Shown piece after piece: positions 41,219 through 50,543 of a stretch of 53,536 nt of DNA. Numbering within the stretch: the first letter of the stretch is position 1; each line of letters starts with the position of its first letter. This stretch comes from Thermoflexus sp. (GTDB lineage: Bacteria > Chloroflexota > Anaerolineae > Thermoflexales > Thermoflexaceae), in assembly GCF_034432235.1 (NCBI RefSeq), contig NZ_DAOUCJ010000093.1, positions 1 through 53,536 of the forward strand, given 5' to 3'. Position numbers and translations under genes: made by a program. The notes under the pieces were generated by a model. The model saw nothing but the letters and a program-made list of their open reading frames with translations. It had not been told where the DNA came from and did no database searches.

Positions 41219-43699
41219 TTAACCTACCGAGCCGGACATCTGCAGGCGGATGAGCCGGTTCATTTCCACGGCGTATTCCATCGGCAGCTCCTTCACCAGA
41301 GGCTCGACGAAGCCGGTGACGATCATCGCCGCCGCCTCCTCCTGAGGGATACCCCGGCTCATCAGATAGAACAGCTGCTCGTCGCTGATCTTGCTCACCG
41401 TGGCCTCGTGGCCGATGGTGACGTTGTCTTCTTCGATCTCCATATATGGATAGGTGTCGGAGCGGGAGATCTCATCCAGGATCAGGGCGTCGCAGTTGAC
41501 GCTGACTGTAGCCCCTTCGGCGCCCGGGTAAACCCGCACCAGACCCCGATAGGAGGTGCGTCCGCCGTCCTTGCTGATGGACTTGGAGATGATGCGGGAA
41601 CGGGTGTGCGGCGCCGCGTGGATTGCCTTCCCGCCCGCGTCCTGATGCTGGCCACGGCCCGCAAAAGCGATCGAGAGGATCTCCCCACGGGCCCCCGGCT
41701 CCATCAGGTAAACGCTCGGATACTTCATCGTCACCTTGGACCCCAGGTTGCAGTCGACCCATTCCATCACCGCATCCCGGTAAACCACTGCCCGCTTCGT
41801 CACCAGGTTGTAGACATTGGTGGACCAGTTCTGAATCGTGGTGTAGCGGACGCGAGCGCCCGGCTTGACGATGATCTCCACCACCGCGCTGTGCAGGGAG
41901 TCCGTGGTGTAGATCGGCGCGGTGCAGTTGTGCACGGCGAACCCGCGCACCAAGTAAGAGTTGGGTTCCTCAACATCCAGGTTGAAGACGAACCCGTCAT
42001 AAGGAACCCGTCGGATGGCCTTGATCGGGACCAGGAAGTAATCCCCGGCGTCGCGAACCTCCCCCATGCGCCGCCCGTGCGTCCAGGTGATGATGAACTG
42101 GTCCCTGCGGCGGATCGAACGACCCCGAATGTCATCCGGGCCTCCCTTGCGGACTTGGATGCTGGCGTAGATCCCCTGGCGGGCCAGCAGCTCCTGGATC
42201 TGCCGGGCCAGCGTCTCCGAAGCCGTGGCGATCCGGCGCAGCTCCCCGGAGCGCCGCAGCGAGCGGTTCCCATCCCCCGCGAAGTAGGCCTCCAGGAGAG
42301 GGGCCACCTGCTCCGGCGGCAGCGCCATGATCGCCTCGCTCAGCTGCTTGTTCGCGGCGCCCTTGCCCGCATGCTCCAGGCAGAACTCCATCAGCTCCCG
42401 GGAATATACGGAGATCGTGACGGCATGCTTGCCCCGGATGTGGACCACCTGGGGCTTCTTCCCCGTCACCTGCTGGATGAGGCGCTTGACCTCCTCAATC
42501 GCATGGACCTCATGCTCGCCGAAGGAGAAGGCGACCACTGGCTGGCGAAGCGTCTTGTGAACGTATGCGGAGCCTTCCGCCAGATAGTAGCCCAGCAGCC
42601 GCAGAAGCTCCGGCGTGAAGGCCGGATGATAGCCCTCTGCCTGGACTTTCGGGAAGACCAGAAAGTCCCCTTCCCGCAGATCTCCAGCCGGCACATACAT
42701 GGGCCGGGCCTGGAGCAGGCGGCGGGTATCCACCTCAGGCCGCCATCCGTTGCGCGGCCGCCGTCGGACCAGGACGTCCTCCCGGCGCACGACCAGAACG
42801 GGATGCTCGGGAGTCAGCCGGAAGGTGTTATAGCGGGAGACCGGCTGGATCTCGATGAGATCTCCTCGATACGGTCGGACCATCACCGCGCGCACCTTCG
42901 CCTTGCGGCCGGTCTCGGTGACCACGAAGTCCCCTGGCTTCACCGCCTCGATGTTCACCCAGCGGTCGCCTGTGCTCACCTGTTCCCCAGCCGGTAGACA
43001 GCCCTCCACATAATGCACGAACGCCCCTTCCTCCGCGATGATCAGCGTCCGCTCGAACTGCCCCACGTTCTGGGCGTTGATGCGGAAGTAGGCCTGGAGG
43101 GGCAGATCCACGTGGACCCCGGGCGGCACGTAAATGAAGGAGCCGCCGGACCAGACGGCGGAGTTCAGGGCGGCGAACTTGTTATCATCGGGCGGGACCA
43201 CCGTGCCGAAATACTCCCGCACCAGGTCCGGATACTCCCGCACCGCCGTATCGGTGTCCACGAAGATCACACCCAGCTTGCGCAGATGCTCCTGGAGGTT
43301 GTGATATACGACTTCGGACTCATACTGTGCGCCCACCCCGGCCAGGAACTTGCGCTCCGCCTCGGGGATCCCGAGGAGCTCGAAGGTGCGCCGGATCTCC
43401 TCGGGCACTTCGTCCCAGGAGCGGCTCTTTTTGTCCGTGGGCTTGATGTAGTAGTAGATGTCATCGAAATTGATCCCTGAGAGATCCGCGCCCCATGTGG
43501 GCATGGGCTTGGCGAGGAAGATCTCCAGGGCCCGCAGGCGGAACTCCCGCATCCAGTCCGGCTCCCCCTTGAGCCAGGAGATCTCCTCCACGATCTCCCG
43601 GGAGAGGCCCTTGCGGGCCTTGTAAACGTAACGCTCGGGCATCGAGAACCCGTATTTATACGTGCCCAGCTCGCTCAGATCGAAGGTCTCCGCCGCCAT
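41219..43699 (-). CDS. sufB: Fe-S assembly protein SufB with an intein
   Basis: An 826-codon gene encoding the SufB scaffold split by a 358-residue intein; the spliced protein would be 468 residues, normal for SufB. N-extein: LSELGTYKYGFSMPERYVYK to EEGAFVHYVEG. C-extein: CTAPIYTTDSLHSAVVEIIV to the end, with NCDALILDEISRSDTYP and EDNVTIGHEATVSKISDEQL. ATG 43699 follows GGGAGGG. SufB holds the nascent cluster with SufC and SufD. If the intein did not splice, SufB would be inactive, so splicing may control assembly. Confidence 0.97.
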   Translation of the reverse strand: MAAETFDLSELGTYKYGFSMPERYVYKARKGLSREIVEEISWLKGEPDWMREFRLRALEIFLAKPMPTWGADLSGINFDDIYYYIKPTDKKSRSWDEVPEEIRRTFELLGIPEAERKFLAGVGAQYESEVVYHNLQEHLRKLGVIFVDTDTAVREYPDLVREYFGTVVPPDDNKFAALNSAVWSGGSFIYVPPGVHVDLPLQAYFRINAQNVGQFERTLIIAEEGAFVHYVEGCLPAGEQVSTGDRWVNIEAVKPGDFVVTETGRKAKVRAVMVRPYRGDLIEIQPVSRYNTFRLTPEHPVLVVRREDVLVRRRPRNGWRPEVDTRRLLQARPMYVPAGDLREGDFLVFPKVQAEGYHPAFTPELLRLLGYYLAEGSAYVHKTLRQPVVAFSFGEHEVHAIEEVKRLIQQVTGKKPQVVHIRGKHAVTISVYSRELMEFCLEHAGKGAANKQLSEAIMALPPEQVAPLLEAYFAGDGNRSLRRSGELRRIATASETLARQIQELLARQGIYASIQVRKGGPDDIRGRSIRRRDQFIITWTHGRRMGEVRDAGDYFLVPIKAIRRVPYDGFVFNLDVEEPNSYLVRGFAVHNCTAPIYTTDSLHSAVVEIIVKPGARVRYTTIQNWSTNVYNLVTKRAVVYRDAVMEWVDCNLGSKVTMKYPSVYLMEPGARGEILSIAFAGRGQHQDAGGKAIHAAPHTRSRIISKSISKDGGRTSYRGLVRVYPGAEGATVSVNCDALILDEISRSDTYPYMEIEEDNVTIGHEATVSKISDEQLFYLMSRGIPQEEAAAMIVTGFVEPLVKELPMEYAVEMNRLIRLQMSGSVG
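41927..43000 (-). mobile_element. Intein in SufB with LAGLIDADG homing endonuclease
   Basis: It starts at Cys234 (CLPAGEQVSTGDRWVNIEAV) after YVEG and ends at HN before Cys of CTAPIY. Splicing blocks: A (CLPAGEQV), B (TFRLTPEHPVLVV), F (YDGFVFNLDVEEPNSYLV), G (GFAVHN), +1 Cys. Endonuclease DOD motifs: LLRLLGYYLAEGSAY and VAPLLEAYFAGDGN, the two helices that carry the acidic residues. Length 358, normal for a full intein. The insertion point matches the site known for SufB inteins such as that of Mycobacterium tuberculosis. Confidence 0.95.
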
Positions 43700-43713
43700 G
43701 ATCCCTCCCTTCC

Positions 43714-44493
43714 TTATGCCGTGGGTTGCTCGGCGAACTGTTCCCGCAGCCACTCGTAGCCTTTCTCCTCCAGCTCCAGGGCCAGCTCCGGCCCGCCGGA
43801 GGCCACGATGCGGCCGTTATACATCACGTGGACGAAGTGGGGCTTAACATAGTTCAGGATCCGCTGGTAGTGGGTGATCAACAGGATCCCCATGTGAGGG
43901 CCGAAGATCCGGTTGATCCCCTCGGCCACCGTGCGCACCCCGTCGATGTCCAGCCCCGAGTCCGTCTCATCCAGGATGGCCATCTCCGGCTGGAGCACGG
44001 CCATCTGGAGGATCTCCAGGCGCTTCTTCTCGCCGCCCGAGAAGCCGTCGTTAACATAGCGAGCGGCGAAGGAATCCTCCAGCCCGAGCAGGGCCAGCTT
44101 CTCCCGAAGGAGTTTCCGGAACTCCGGGATCGGAATCCCCTTGTCTTCCGGGTTGAGACGCTTGCGGCGCTCATTGAGGGCGGTGCGCAGGAAGTTCGCC
44201 ACCGTGACCCCGGGCACCGCCACCGGATACTGGAAGGCCAGGAACAGGCCCAGATGCGCCCGCTCATCCGGGGGAAGCTCCAGGATGTTCCGCCCCTTCC
44301 AGAGCACCTCCCCCTGCTCCACGGTATAAGCAGGATGCCCCATCAGAACATACGCGAGGGTGGTCTTGCCGGAACCGTTCGGGCCCATCAGGGCATGGAT
44401 CTCCCCCTTGCGAACCGTCAGGTTCACCCCCCGCAGGACGGGTTTGCCCTCTACCCGAACGTGCAGGTCCCGAATGATCAGCGCATCCTCCAT
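43714..44493 (-). CDS. sufC: Fe-S assembly ATPase SufC
   Basis: A 259-residue ABC ATPase. Walker A GPNGSGKTTLAYVLMG, Q-loop FLAFQYPVAVPGV, signature GFSGGEKKRLEILQM, Walker B AILDETDSGLDIDG, H-loop LLITHYQR. It drives SufBD conformational change. ATG 44493 is ten bases after GGGAGG. It is the first gene of the operon; its promoter lies about 150 bases upstream. Confidence 0.97.
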   Translation of the reverse strand: MEDALIIRDLHVRVEGKPVLRGVNLTVRKGEIHALMGPNGSGKTTLAYVLMGHPAYTVEQGEVLWKGRNILELPPDERAHLGLFLAFQYPVAVPGVTVANFLRTALNERRKRLNPEDKGIPIPEFRKLLREKLALLGLEDSFAARYVNDGFSGGEKKRLEILQMAVLQPEMAILDETDSGLDIDGVRTVAEGINRIFGPHMGILLITHYQRILNYVKPHFVHVMYNGRIVASGGPELALELEEKGYEWLREQFAEQPTA

Positions 44494-44827
44494 CGTCGCA
44501 TGACCTCCCGATCGATAGGTGTGGGATCTCTTCCTCTCTTGCCACGCCCTCGTCGGCACAAAGAGGGGAGGAGAAACCGGAGCCAGCGATCGATCTCCTG
44601 GGGCAGGGAAGACCCCCGCCTCTGGCTCCCGAACTCAGGCCTTATCTTACCACGCCGATCTGTGTTTGTCAATACTTTTCATAGAAATCAGAGAAATTGA
44701 CAATGGGAGCGCGGTCCGGTAAGATAGAGAAAGAGCCGTCCGGGGCGGATGAAAGCCTGGAAGTCCTATCCGGGCTCTAAGGCAGGAAACTCTTGGTCGG
44801 GCAACGGAGTAGGAGAAGGAGCGGGCG
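44494..44827. other. Divergent control region between sufC and sufR
   Basis: A 334-base region holding two opposed promoters at its centre and leaders of about 100-150 bases on each side. No gene is seen in it. Confidence 0.7.
44644..44725. promoter_or_regulatory. Mirror-image divergent promoters for suf operon and sufR
   Basis: Plus strand: TTGACA (44697-44702), 17 bases, TAAGAT (44720-44725). Minus strand: TTGACA (44672-44667), 17 bases, TAAGAT (44649-44644). Both share identical -35 and -10 boxes and spacing. The inverted arms TTGTCAAT and ATTGACAA flank 22 bases that contain TTTCATAGAAA, a small inverted repeat near the centre. SufR binding here would block both promoters. Confidence 0.85.
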
Positions 44828-45484
44828 ATGAGCCAGACCCGTCAGCAAATCCTGCAGCGTTTAAAGGAACGGGGGCGGATGACTGTCGCTCAGCTCGCGG
44901 AAGAGCTGGGGCTGACGCCGGTTACGGTTCATTATCACTTAAATATCCTGCAACGTCAAGGGCTAGTGGATGCCCAGCTGGAGCGTCGGGGTGTAGGGCG
45001 GCCCCGGCTGATCTTCTTCCTGCGGGAGGAGGCCCTCTCCCAGTTTCCCCATGGCTATCATCGACTGGCTGCCCGTCTCCTGAACGAATTGAAAGCCCGT
45101 TTGCCGGAGGAAGAAATCCACCGCCTGTTCATCGCGATGGCCCGGGAGATCGCGGTGGAACACGGAGAACGGGTGCGGGCCTGTAAGACCCTGGAGGAGA
45201 AGCTGGAGGCGCTGGTCGAGCTGCTGGGGGAGGAGGGCTTCTTGGCCCGCTGGGAGCAGCTGGGCAATGAGCTGCGCCTGCATCAATACAACTGCCCATA
45301 TAACTATGTGGTCCATCACCATCCGGAAGTGTGTGATCTGGATCGCACCCTGATCGCCCTGACGCTGGGAGCCGATGTGGAGCGCTCCAGTTGCATCTTA
45401 AGTGGGGATATATGCTGCACCTTCATCATCAAGCCGCAGTCCGGCCCGCTCTCTGTGGAGCTTCCGTCTGGAACCCGCGGATAG
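44828..45484 (+). CDS. sufR: SufR-type Fe-S-sensing repressor of the suf operon
   Basis: A 218-residue protein. N-terminal winged helix: TRQQILQRLKERGRMTVAQL through LGLTPVTVHYHLNILQRQGL. C-terminal Fe-S region has Cys156, Cys169, Cys189 and Cys196/197 in NCPYNYVVHHHPEVCDLD ... SSCILSGDICCTFI, the SufR pattern known from cyanobacteria and mycobacteria. The holo form represses suf genes; the apo form releases them. It is divergent from sufC, as expected. Ribosome binding site AAGGAG precedes the ATG. Confidence 0.93.
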   Translation: MSQTRQQILQRLKERGRMTVAQLAEELGLTPVTVHYHLNILQRQGLVDAQLERRGVGRPRLIFFLREEALSQFPHGYHRLAARLLNELKARLPEEEIHRLFIAMAREIAVEHGERVRACKTLEEKLEALVELLGEEGFLARWEQLGNELRLHQYNCPYNYVVHHHPEVCDLDRTLIALTLGADVERSSCILSGDICCTFIIKPQSGPLSVELPSGTRG

Positions 45485-45611
45485 GCGGGAGGGGAGACGG
45501 GTGGCTCCGCATGTGCGTTTGTGCCTTCCATAACGGCTCGGAGGAGCCATCCGCCCCGGCCTCCAAAGCTCCCAGGAGAACATCCCGAGCCTAATATCAA
45601 GGAGGATGCCG

Positions 45612-45959
45612 ATGAGCGAGATGAATCCGAATGCGGCCTCTCCTTCTCCATCCTCGGAATCCCATGAAGAGCTGGTCCAGAAAATCCGGGAGGCCCTCCG
45701 GGCGGTGGTGGATCCCGAGATCGGCATGAATGTGGTCCAGCTGGGCCTGATTCGGAACATTGAAATCCAGCCGGACCTCATTCAGATTACCATGATCCTC
45801 ACCACCCCCTTCTGCCCGGCAGGCCCCTACCTTCTGGAGCAGGTGCGTTATGTGACCGAGCAGGTCACGGGCCGGCCGACGAAGGTGACGCTGAGCATGG
45901 AGATGTGGGATCCCTCTATGATGGAAGAGGAAGCCCTGGCGGAGTGGGGATTGTGGTGA
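45612..45959 (+). CDS. SufT/MIP18-family Fe-S protein (DUF59)
   Basis: A 115-residue protein of the MIP18/PaaD/SufT family. Motifs: ALRAVVDPEIGMNVVQLGLI and MILTTPFCPAGPYLLEQV with the conserved Cys. It takes part in Fe-S maturation. ATG 45612 lies six bases after AAGGAGG; ATG 45606 is too close to it. It is 127 bases after sufR on the same strand and is likely cotranscribed, next to the suf genes. Confidence 0.9.
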   Translation: MSEMNPNAASPSPSSESHEELVQKIREALRAVVDPEIGMNVVQLGLIRNIEIQPDLIQITMILTTPFCPAGPYLLEQVRYVTEQVTGRPTKVTLSMEMWDPSMMEEEALAEWGLW

Positions 45960-46004
45960 AGGAATGGATAGCCGGAGGCAGCTGACCCCTTTTCAAACAC
46001 GCGC

Positions 46005-48008
46005 TCAGGGGGCCGGAAGGATCACGCTGCGATCCTCCGGCTGTTTTCCGTTCCACTCGACCGCAGCTCGTTCCCCGGTTTCCAGATCATAGAGCCCAAT
46101 CCGAAAGGCAGCGGGTCGTATGCCGGCCGGGATCGGGTGGCGATCGATGATCCGATCCCCCGGGCGCCATGCGTCGGCTGGCGCGAGCCCGCCGGCCACC
46201 GGTCCATCGGCCTGGCCGATCATCCGCCCCTCCGGGTCAAGGAGGTGAACGAACACTTGCCATCGACGGCCAGGCGCCGCCTCCGCTTCCCAGAGCAGGA
46301 TCAGCTCTCCAGTTGATCTCTCCACCCGCCAGCCTCGAAGCACAATTCCCCCATCCAGGCGCGGGGCTGGATCCAGCGGGTTGAATCCCTCCTCCCCCGT
46401 GGAAGCCTCTCTCACCAGCCAGATGCGATGCAACGGGATCCAGCTCAGATCCTCCCGGAACACATAGATGGCGTGATCCGGCAGCGCATCCCGGAGCTCG
46501 TGGAAGCCCATGGGGGACGCTGGCGTGAACCAGTTCGGATAGAGCGCCTCTACTCGCGCGCTCCGCACCCACCCCGCCGGCCGATCTGTCAGATCCGGCC
46601 CGCCGTTGATCCGGATATACCAGGCCAGCTGCCGATCGTCCGTGATCAGCACGGCCCCTGCTCCTCCATAGGGATAGGGATCGTAACGGGCTCGGAACCA
46701 GCGATAGCCCACGTTGTAAGGCGGGTTCACGAAGATCATGGGGTGCGCTTCCGCTGCCCTAGCGGCCTGGGCCATTCCCCGGAGGATCGTGGTTGCATCC
46801 CGGTAATAGCCCAGCGAGCTGGTGAGGAACAGAAAGGCAATCGTCAGCGTGCCTCCCATGATCGCTCCGGCCGCGATACGACCCCATATTCCCCGCTGCC
46901 GGGTGCCCTCCAGGACGCCTGCCCAGGCCAGGGCGCTCCAGAGACCGGGGATGAGCAGCATTCGCGGATAGTTCATCATACCGGAAGCGGGACCCCAGAA
47001 GATCAGTGCCGGGGCGATGCTGACCCCAAACCCCCAGAACCCCAGGGGGACTGTCCATCGGGGCCGGGCCCATAGGGCCATCCCCACCGTGATCCCGAAC
47101 CCCAGCCCCAGGAAGGCCCAATCCTCGGGTCGCAGCGCCCGCAGGAGGATCGGTCGGGGCGCGAACAGGGCCTTCCACAGGGCCCCGAAGATCGGCCCCA
47201 GAGGATGCAGCCAGCCCTGCATGGCGTAGAGGCTGCTTTCCAGGGTGAAGAGGGGCAGGGCCAGGACACCCGGGTCGCCCCGGGGAAGGGTGCGCCAGAA
47301 CAGCATGTAACCGGCTCCCAGGGCGAAGCCCATCGGGATCGCGCGACCCAAAACGGGGAACCGGCCTGGGCGCGCCACTGCGATCCCCAGCAGCCACGCC
47401 GGCCAGACGATGCCGGTCTCGTGGGAGAGGATGGCGGCCAGATAGGCTCCCAGGCCGGCGAGGACGCTTCCCATGGTCCCCCGGGAGCCGGGACGGAGGA
47501 TCACCAGGGTGGCGATCAGCATCCAGAACAGGGCGAGGCTGTGGACAGATCCCATCACGAAGGCGATGGGTTCGTGCGCGAAGGGGAAGAGGCCGAACAG
47601 CGCCGTCGCGCTCCAGGCGAGGGCGGGCGAGGCTCCCAGGCGCCGGAGGACCACATAGCCCATGGCCGTGTTCAGCATGTGCGTGCTCAGAGTGAGGAAG
47701 TGGAAAACGGCGCCGTCGTAACCGAATCCCCGCTGGACCATCCAGAACACCGACATCGAGAGCGGCCGGTAGTGCAGGAAACCCTGAGCGCCCTGAAAAA
47801 GGGTGCGGGGATCTCGATGGGCGAGGACGGAAAACAGGAGATCGTCGGAGAAGAAGCCGACGGAAAGCACGGGCATGTAAAGGGCGAAGATCAGGAGGAA
47901 GAGGATGCCCCCACCCCAGGCTCTGCGGATCCGGAAGGGACGTTCTATCAGAAGAGAAGGTGGGAAGACGAGCGGAGCCCGCTGCATCGGCGATTCTTTC
48001 CGATCCAT
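46005..48008 (-). CDS. GT-C-like multi-pass membrane protein
   Basis: A 667-residue protein with about ten to twelve TM helices in the first 430 residues and a soluble C-terminal part. The first external loop holds GFFSDDLLFSVL; an acidic pair in this place is typical of GT-C glycosyltransferases (PMT type). The C-terminal part (about 540-667) looks like a beta-sandwich (LDGGIVLRGWRVERSTGELI, RRWQVFVHLLDPEGRMIGQA). It may move sugar from a lipid carrier to a surface molecule; the substrate is not readable. It starts 40 bases after dgkA. Confidence 0.7.
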   Translation of the reverse strand: MDRKESPMQRAPLVFPPSLLIERPFRIRRAWGGGILFLLIFALYMPVLSVGFFSDDLLFSVLAHRDPRTLFQGAQGFLHYRPLSMSVFWMVQRGFGYDGAVFHFLTLSTHMLNTAMGYVVLRRLGASPALAWSATALFGLFPFAHEPIAFVMGSVHSLALFWMLIATLVILRPGSRGTMGSVLAGLGAYLAAILSHETGIVWPAWLLGIAVARPGRFPVLGRAIPMGFALGAGYMLFWRTLPRGDPGVLALPLFTLESSLYAMQGWLHPLGPIFGALWKALFAPRPILLRALRPEDWAFLGLGFGITVGMALWARPRWTVPLGFWGFGVSIAPALIFWGPASGMMNYPRMLLIPGLWSALAWAGVLEGTRQRGIWGRIAAGAIMGGTLTIAFLFLTSSLGYYRDATTILRGMAQAARAAEAHPMIFVNPPYNVGYRWFRARYDPYPYGGAGAVLITDDRQLAWYIRINGGPDLTDRPAGWVRSARVEALYPNWFTPASPMGFHELRDALPDHAIYVFREDLSWIPLHRIWLVREASTGEEGFNPLDPAPRLDGGIVLRGWRVERSTGELILLWEAEAAPGRRWQVFVHLLDPEGRMIGQADGPVAGGLAPADAWRPGDRIIDRHPIPAGIRPAAFRIGLYDLETGERAAVEWNGKQPEDRSVILPAP

Positions 48009-48048
48009 AGGTAAAGGGTACTGGTGGCAGGGACAGGGATGTGCTCTC

Positions 48049-48438
48049 TTATGGGCTCAGGAACACCCAGAGCGCCGGCCCGAAGAGGGCCAGACCGACC
48101 AGGACGGCGGCGATCGCGCAGAGCAGGACCATCCCGGCGGACACGTCCTTGGCGATCCGGGCCAGCGGATGAGGATGCGGGCTGGTCAGGTCCACCACGG
48201 CCTCCAGCGCGGTGTTGAGCAGCTCCGCCGCCCAGACCATGGCGATGGTCAGAACCAGGATGGCCCAGCGGAGCGCGTCGAAGCGAAGCAACCCTGCCAG
48301 GGCCACCACCATCGCTGTGATGACCGTGTGGATCCGGAGGTTCCGCTGCGTTCGCCAGGCATAGCGCAACCCGGCGAAGGCGAATCCGAAGCTTTCCCAT
48401 ACGGTGCGGGCGCGCACGCTGGACGTTCCTCCCATCAC
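48049..48438 (-). CDS. dgkA: Diacylglycerol kinase / undecaprenol kinase family
   Basis: A 129-residue membrane kinase with three TM helices. Signature: ELLNTALEAVVDLTSPHPHP then LARIAKDVSAGMVLL, the active-site segment of DgkA. In Gram-positive-like bacteria members phosphorylate undecaprenol for cell-wall carrier supply; either substrate is possible. The GTG start overlaps the stop of the CoA synthetase gene upstream (GTGA), so translation is coupled. Confidence 0.9.
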   Translation of the reverse strand: MMGGTSSVRARTVWESFGFAFAGLRYAWRTQRNLRIHTVITAMVVALAGLLRFDALRWAILVLTIAMVWAAELLNTALEAVVDLTSPHPHPLARIAKDVSAGMVLLCAIAAVLVGLALFGPALWVFLSP

Positions 48439-50381
48439 CGGGCGCGGCGGATTTCCTCCACGGCCTGAGGGTTCTCCAGGGCGGAGAGATCGCCGGGGTC
48501 CCGTCCGAGATAGATGGCGCGGATCACCCGGCGCATCAGCTTGGCGTTGCGCGTCTTTGGGATATCCCGAACGAAGCGAACCTCTTTCGGTGCCAGGGCT
48601 TTCCCCATCCGATGCGCCACGTGCTCGATCAGGGCCGCTCGCAGGGTTTCATCCGGCTCATGGCCGGGTCGCAGCACCACGAAAGCCACCGGGACCTCGC
48701 CCCTGATCTCATCCGGAACGCCGATCACCGCCGCCTCGGCGACGGCCGGATGCTCCACGAGCACCGATTCCATCTCCGCCGGCCCCAGCCGTTTGCCGCC
48801 CACCTTCAACGTATCATCCGCCCGCCCCAGGATATACCAGAAGCCATCCTCATCGATGTAAACCAGATCCCCGTGATACCACATTCCTTCAAATCGCGAC
48901 CAGTAGGTCTCCAGATAACGATCCGGGTCTCCCCAGAAGCTCCGGGTCATCCCGGGGTTGACATTGCGGATCACCAGGAGGCCCACCTCCTCCCGCACCG
49001 GCTTCCCTTCTTCGTCCACGCAGTCCGCCTGGACGCCGGGGACCACGGTGTTAAACGAACATGGCTTCAGCGGGCGGACCACCGTGCAGCCGAGGATGCC
49101 GCCGAAGACCTCGGTTCCGCCGGAGTAGTTAATGATGGGGCAGCGCTCCTTGCCGACATGGCGGAACGTCCACAGCCAGGGTTCGGGATTCCACGGCTCT
49201 CCGGTAGATCCCAGAAGCCGCAGGGAGGGCATGGGATGTCGGTCAGGCCATTCCTCCCCATATCGCATCATCGCCCGGATCAGGGTAGGGGAGATCCCCA
49301 GGATCGTCACCCCGTGGCGCTCCACCATGGACCACAGCCGGTCCGGCTCCGGGTAATCCGGCGCCCCGTCATACAGGAAGCAGGCCGCGCCCAGGGTGAG
49401 GCTGCCCAGGATCAGCCAGGGCCCCATCATCCAGCCGATGTCGGTCACCCAGTGGATGAGGTCGTCGGGCTTGAGGTCGAAGAGGTGATACATATCCTGG
49501 GCCGCTTTGATCGGCGCCCCGCCGTGGACGTGGACGGTGCCTTTGGGCCGGCCGGTGGTCCCGGAGGTGTAGATGATCATGAACGGCGTTTCGCTGGGGA
49601 ACGCGGGGGCTTCACCACCGGGGGAATGGGGGGCGGTGATCTCATGGAGCCACTGATCCCGACCCTCATGCCACGGGATCAGATTCCCGGCCCGGCGGAC
49701 GACCAGGGTTTTTTCCACACCTGGGGCCCCCTGAAGGGCTTCATCCGCGATCTCCTTCATCGGCACGATTCGCCCCCGCCGGGGGAATCCGTCGGCGGTG
49801 ATCAAAAAACGAGCCCCCGCATCCTGCAAGCGCACCGCCACCGCTTCAGGGCCGAAGCCGGAGAACAGAGGGATGACGATAGCACCGATCCGCATGGCGG
49901 CCAGCAGGGCGAAAGCGACCTCCGGGATCATCGGAAGGAACAGACCGATTCGATCCCCGGGCTGCGCACCCATCGCCTGAAGCGCCCTCGCCAGTCGGGC
50001 GACCTCCTCGAAAACCTGGCGGTAAGTGTAGCGACGGATCTCCCCCTCTTCCCCTTCCCAGATCAGCGCCAGCCGATCCCCTCGCCCGGCCTCCAGGTGG
50101 CGATCCAGCGCGTTCTCCGTAGCGTTCAGGGTTCCGCCCACAAACCACTGCGCCCACGGGGCCCCACGACTGAGATCCACAGTTTCGCGATAGGGGGTCC
50201 GCCAGCGGAAACCGGTATCTTCGAAGAACGCTTTCCAGAACCCTGCGGGGTCGGCAAAGGACCACTCGAGGAAGGCTTCATAGGATGGGAAACCCAGACG
50301 GCGCATCTGCGCCAAGACGTTGCTGTGTTCCACGGTCTGGGGATCGGGACGCCACGTGATCTGAAGGTTTAACTCCTTCAT
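48435..50381 (-). CDS. Acyl-CoA synthetase (acetyl-CoA synthetase-like)
   Basis: A 648-residue AMP-forming ligase that makes acyl-CoA from an acid, ATP and CoA. Motifs: P-loop YTSGTTGRPKGTVHVHGG, INYSGGTEVFGG, WYHGDLVYIDEDG, the hinge GRADDTLKVGGKRLGPAEME, and the catalytic Lys in IPKTRNAKLMRR. Length and WVTDIGWMMGPW are acetyl-CoA synthetase-like; acetate or another short acid is the likely substrate. ATG 50381 follows GGGGGG. A CoA-transferase gene is upstream. Confidence 0.9.
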   Translation of the reverse strand: MKELNLQITWRPDPQTVEHSNVLAQMRRLGFPSYEAFLEWSFADPAGFWKAFFEDTGFRWRTPYRETVDLSRGAPWAQWFVGGTLNATENALDRHLEAGRGDRLALIWEGEEGEIRRYTYRQVFEEVARLARALQAMGAQPGDRIGLFLPMIPEVAFALLAAMRIGAIVIPLFSGFGPEAVAVRLQDAGARFLITADGFPRRGRIVPMKEIADEALQGAPGVEKTLVVRRAGNLIPWHEGRDQWLHEITAPHSPGGEAPAFPSETPFMIIYTSGTTGRPKGTVHVHGGAPIKAAQDMYHLFDLKPDDLIHWVTDIGWMMGPWLILGSLTLGAACFLYDGAPDYPEPDRLWSMVERHGVTILGISPTLIRAMMRYGEEWPDRHPMPSLRLLGSTGEPWNPEPWLWTFRHVGKERCPIINYSGGTEVFGGILGCTVVRPLKPCSFNTVVPGVQADCVDEEGKPVREEVGLLVIRNVNPGMTRSFWGDPDRYLETYWSRFEGMWYHGDLVYIDEDGFWYILGRADDTLKVGGKRLGPAEMESVLVEHPAVAEAAVIGVPDEIRGEVPVAFVVLRPGHEPDETLRAALIEHVAHRMGKALAPKEVRFVRDIPKTRNAKLMRRVIRAIYLGRDPGDLSALENPQAVEEIRRAR

Positions 50382-50543
50382 AAGGCCCCCCGGGATCAGG
50401 TTGGGAGTCCCCTGAGGCGGTGAGGAATGGAACGTCCGGTGCATGGGAGATTTTAGCGCGAATCGGGAAGGCGATCACCCAACCGTGGGGGAGGCCGCAG
50501 GGCTTTCCCATCTTCCTGACTGGATTCACGCTGCCGGCCTCTC

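Noticed and set aside
41408..42997. A 529-codon open frame antisense to the sufB intein
   Set aside because: Shadow of the intein coding strand; no start signal and no recognisable domains.
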